Assembly (NCBI GenBank): GCA_035772405.1
Contig: JAYKKM010000054.1
Location: 2,823,001-2,887,000 of the forward strand
Length of the DNA: 64,000 bases
Direction: 5' to 3'
Source: Chrysogorgia sp. JL179-B06
Taxonomy: Eukaryota; Cnidaria; Anthozoa; Scleralcyonacea; Chrysogorgiidae
The notes below the pieces were generated by a model. It saw only the letters and a program-made list of their open reading frames with translations. It was not told the origin of the DNA and did not search any database. Within the stretch, counting starts at the first letter, position 1, and the number at the start of each line of letters is the position of its first letter. Shown here in pieces: positions 62,793 to 64,000 of the stretch. Position numbers and translations under genes: made by a program.

Positions 62793-64000
62793 GTAAGATC
62801 ACATTTAATAAACAACAAGACGCCCGCTAGGCGTTAACTCGGGCTACTTTTAGGGACATGGCGCGCATTGGGCGCGCATATTGCATGCGGAGATTGGTAT
62901 GCAATACTTAGAAAACCCGCTCACTTGTCTTATATTACAAAGGATAATTTTTAATGCATTGATTTCTGTAATCAGGCACTGAAGGCATTATGCAGCGTTC
63001 GTTTAAAGTTGGAAACTTTTAGAAGCACGAAGAAAAACCAGGCGTCTACACGCAGGCTAGCCCCCCTAATGCAGAACGCCGACACGCAAACGAAATTTAA
63101 TGCAAACATTAAACACGGCAATGCTATTTTTTCTAATATCTGTTCGATTGAAGGTCTTCGTGTGTCAAAATTTATATAAAAATCAACGGCAAGGTATACG
63201 AAACATATCTGTTACGAAATTACATCGGTTTAATGGACATAAAAGCATTAAATCATCGGGTAAACGACGAATAGATCTTGAAGACATGTCCTTTGATCTC
63301 GCTTTAATCGCTTACGCATTTTCTCATATAACATCTGATCTTCACATTTTAAGTAGACGAAACCTACAGCGTTCGATTCGCCAGATTCAAGTGATCATTT
63401 CGATATATAATTGATTTAAATCGGACAAAAACACAACGTTTCATAATGATTATTTATTACAGAGTTTCACGGGATATTAATGTCAACACATGGTATATTA
63501 ATATTTCCCTGTCCTTCGGCTGTCTATTCCGTCTTCATGATTGATCTCTCAGTCTGTGTTTCTCTCGTCTTGGAGAGAATCTTTGCAATGGTTTGCGGGT
63601 TTACAGGTCTCGGTAAACTTTTCCAACTGCGATGCATTGCCAATAAAACGAAAGTTCGAACTCGCTTCAAATATTCGCTCGCATAAGCGCATTGCCTTGC
63701 AACGACTATATATGTTGTCATGTTGACGTTTCGGTTCTGCGAGTTCTTTCTTTAATCTCTCATCTGTGTTTCTCTCGTCCAGTTATCCTGGAGAGAATCT
63801 TTGCATTAGTTTGCGGGTTTACAGGTCTCGTAAATGCTTTTCCGACTGCGATTCATTGACAACAAGATACTTCCCCCCAGGGTCTTACGCATAGATAAGT
63901 TTCGCAAAGCCTCTTGGGGCCATATCTCGACCTAAAAAATACTGCCGACGACGACGACTAACAACAAAAACACCGAAACCTAGACTCGGCTACCCGAGTA
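62793..64000 (+). other. SPATA4 intron 3 (to window end), repeat-derived
   Basis: Two diverged copies, about 210 bp apart, of a phrase with gtgtttctctcgtc, gagagaatctttgca and gcgggtttacaggtctcg (63555-63650 and 63765-63860). The right edge (gacgacgacgactaac, ccgaaacctagactcggct) and 62820-62850 (aggcgttaactcgggctac) look like the ends of a repeat family. No gene was recognised. Confidence 0.5.

Overview
The window is animal nuclear DNA: AT-rich, with intron-bearing genes, GT-AG splice sites and very dense transposable elements (TEs). The mix of DIRS and Ngaro tyrosine-recombinase retrotransposons, Penelope-like elements, Kolobok with a THAP domain, CACTA, hAT and Crypton-like pieces, beside conserved animal genes, suggests a marine invertebrate, most likely a cnidarian (anthozoan). 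The species is inferred, not proven. Only two genes look like ordinary host genes. One is MAT2B (10434-14420, two coding exons), whose last exon and flanks are duplicated almost perfectly at the left edge (1-1452). The other is SPATA4 (47059 to beyond the right edge), whose small exons are separated by introns of about 6.5 and 8.9 kb packed with TEs.

Layout. 1-1452: copy of the MAT2B last exon. 2610-9696: a Ngaro-type retrotransposon with A1...B1-A2-B2 split direct repeats. A short ATG-bearing leader exon has a phase-0 donor, and gag, pol and recombinase ORFs each begin at a phase-0 splice acceptor. 10434-14586: MAT2B with a TE-bearing intron. 15241-20690: a CpG-rich DIRS-like remnant (minus strand) with a satellite-like array and a 5-mer higher-order repeat. 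20813-25304: a head-to-tail chain of five units of four families, each with inverted repeats followed by a long hairpin (Helentron/HINE-like). 25430-46880: a minus-strand LINE split by a 19-kb insertion that has hAT-type ends and an 8-bp target duplication. That insertion holds an apparently intact four-exon CACTA-like transposase gene (minus) and a divergent 12-exon SAM-domain gene (plus), 248 bp apart.

47059-64000: SPATA4. Its first intron holds hAT-like elements, a Penelope RT with a MITE inside it, a Ty3-like gag piece and two tRNA-derived SINEs facing each other across a palindrome. Its second intron holds a second copy of one hairpin element and, next to it, a complete-looking Kolobok transposon (55499-61844, TTAA on both sides, 18-bp inverted ends). 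The Kolobok has two convergent genes: a nine-exon THAP-DDE transposase and a two-exon gene for a cysteine-rich protein resembling the cytoplasmic ballast domain of P2X7 receptors.

All exon models were made by hand from splice signals and reading-frame phase. They agree internally (every join keeps frame except one 8-A run in the Kolobok transposase) but no transcript or database evidence was available.
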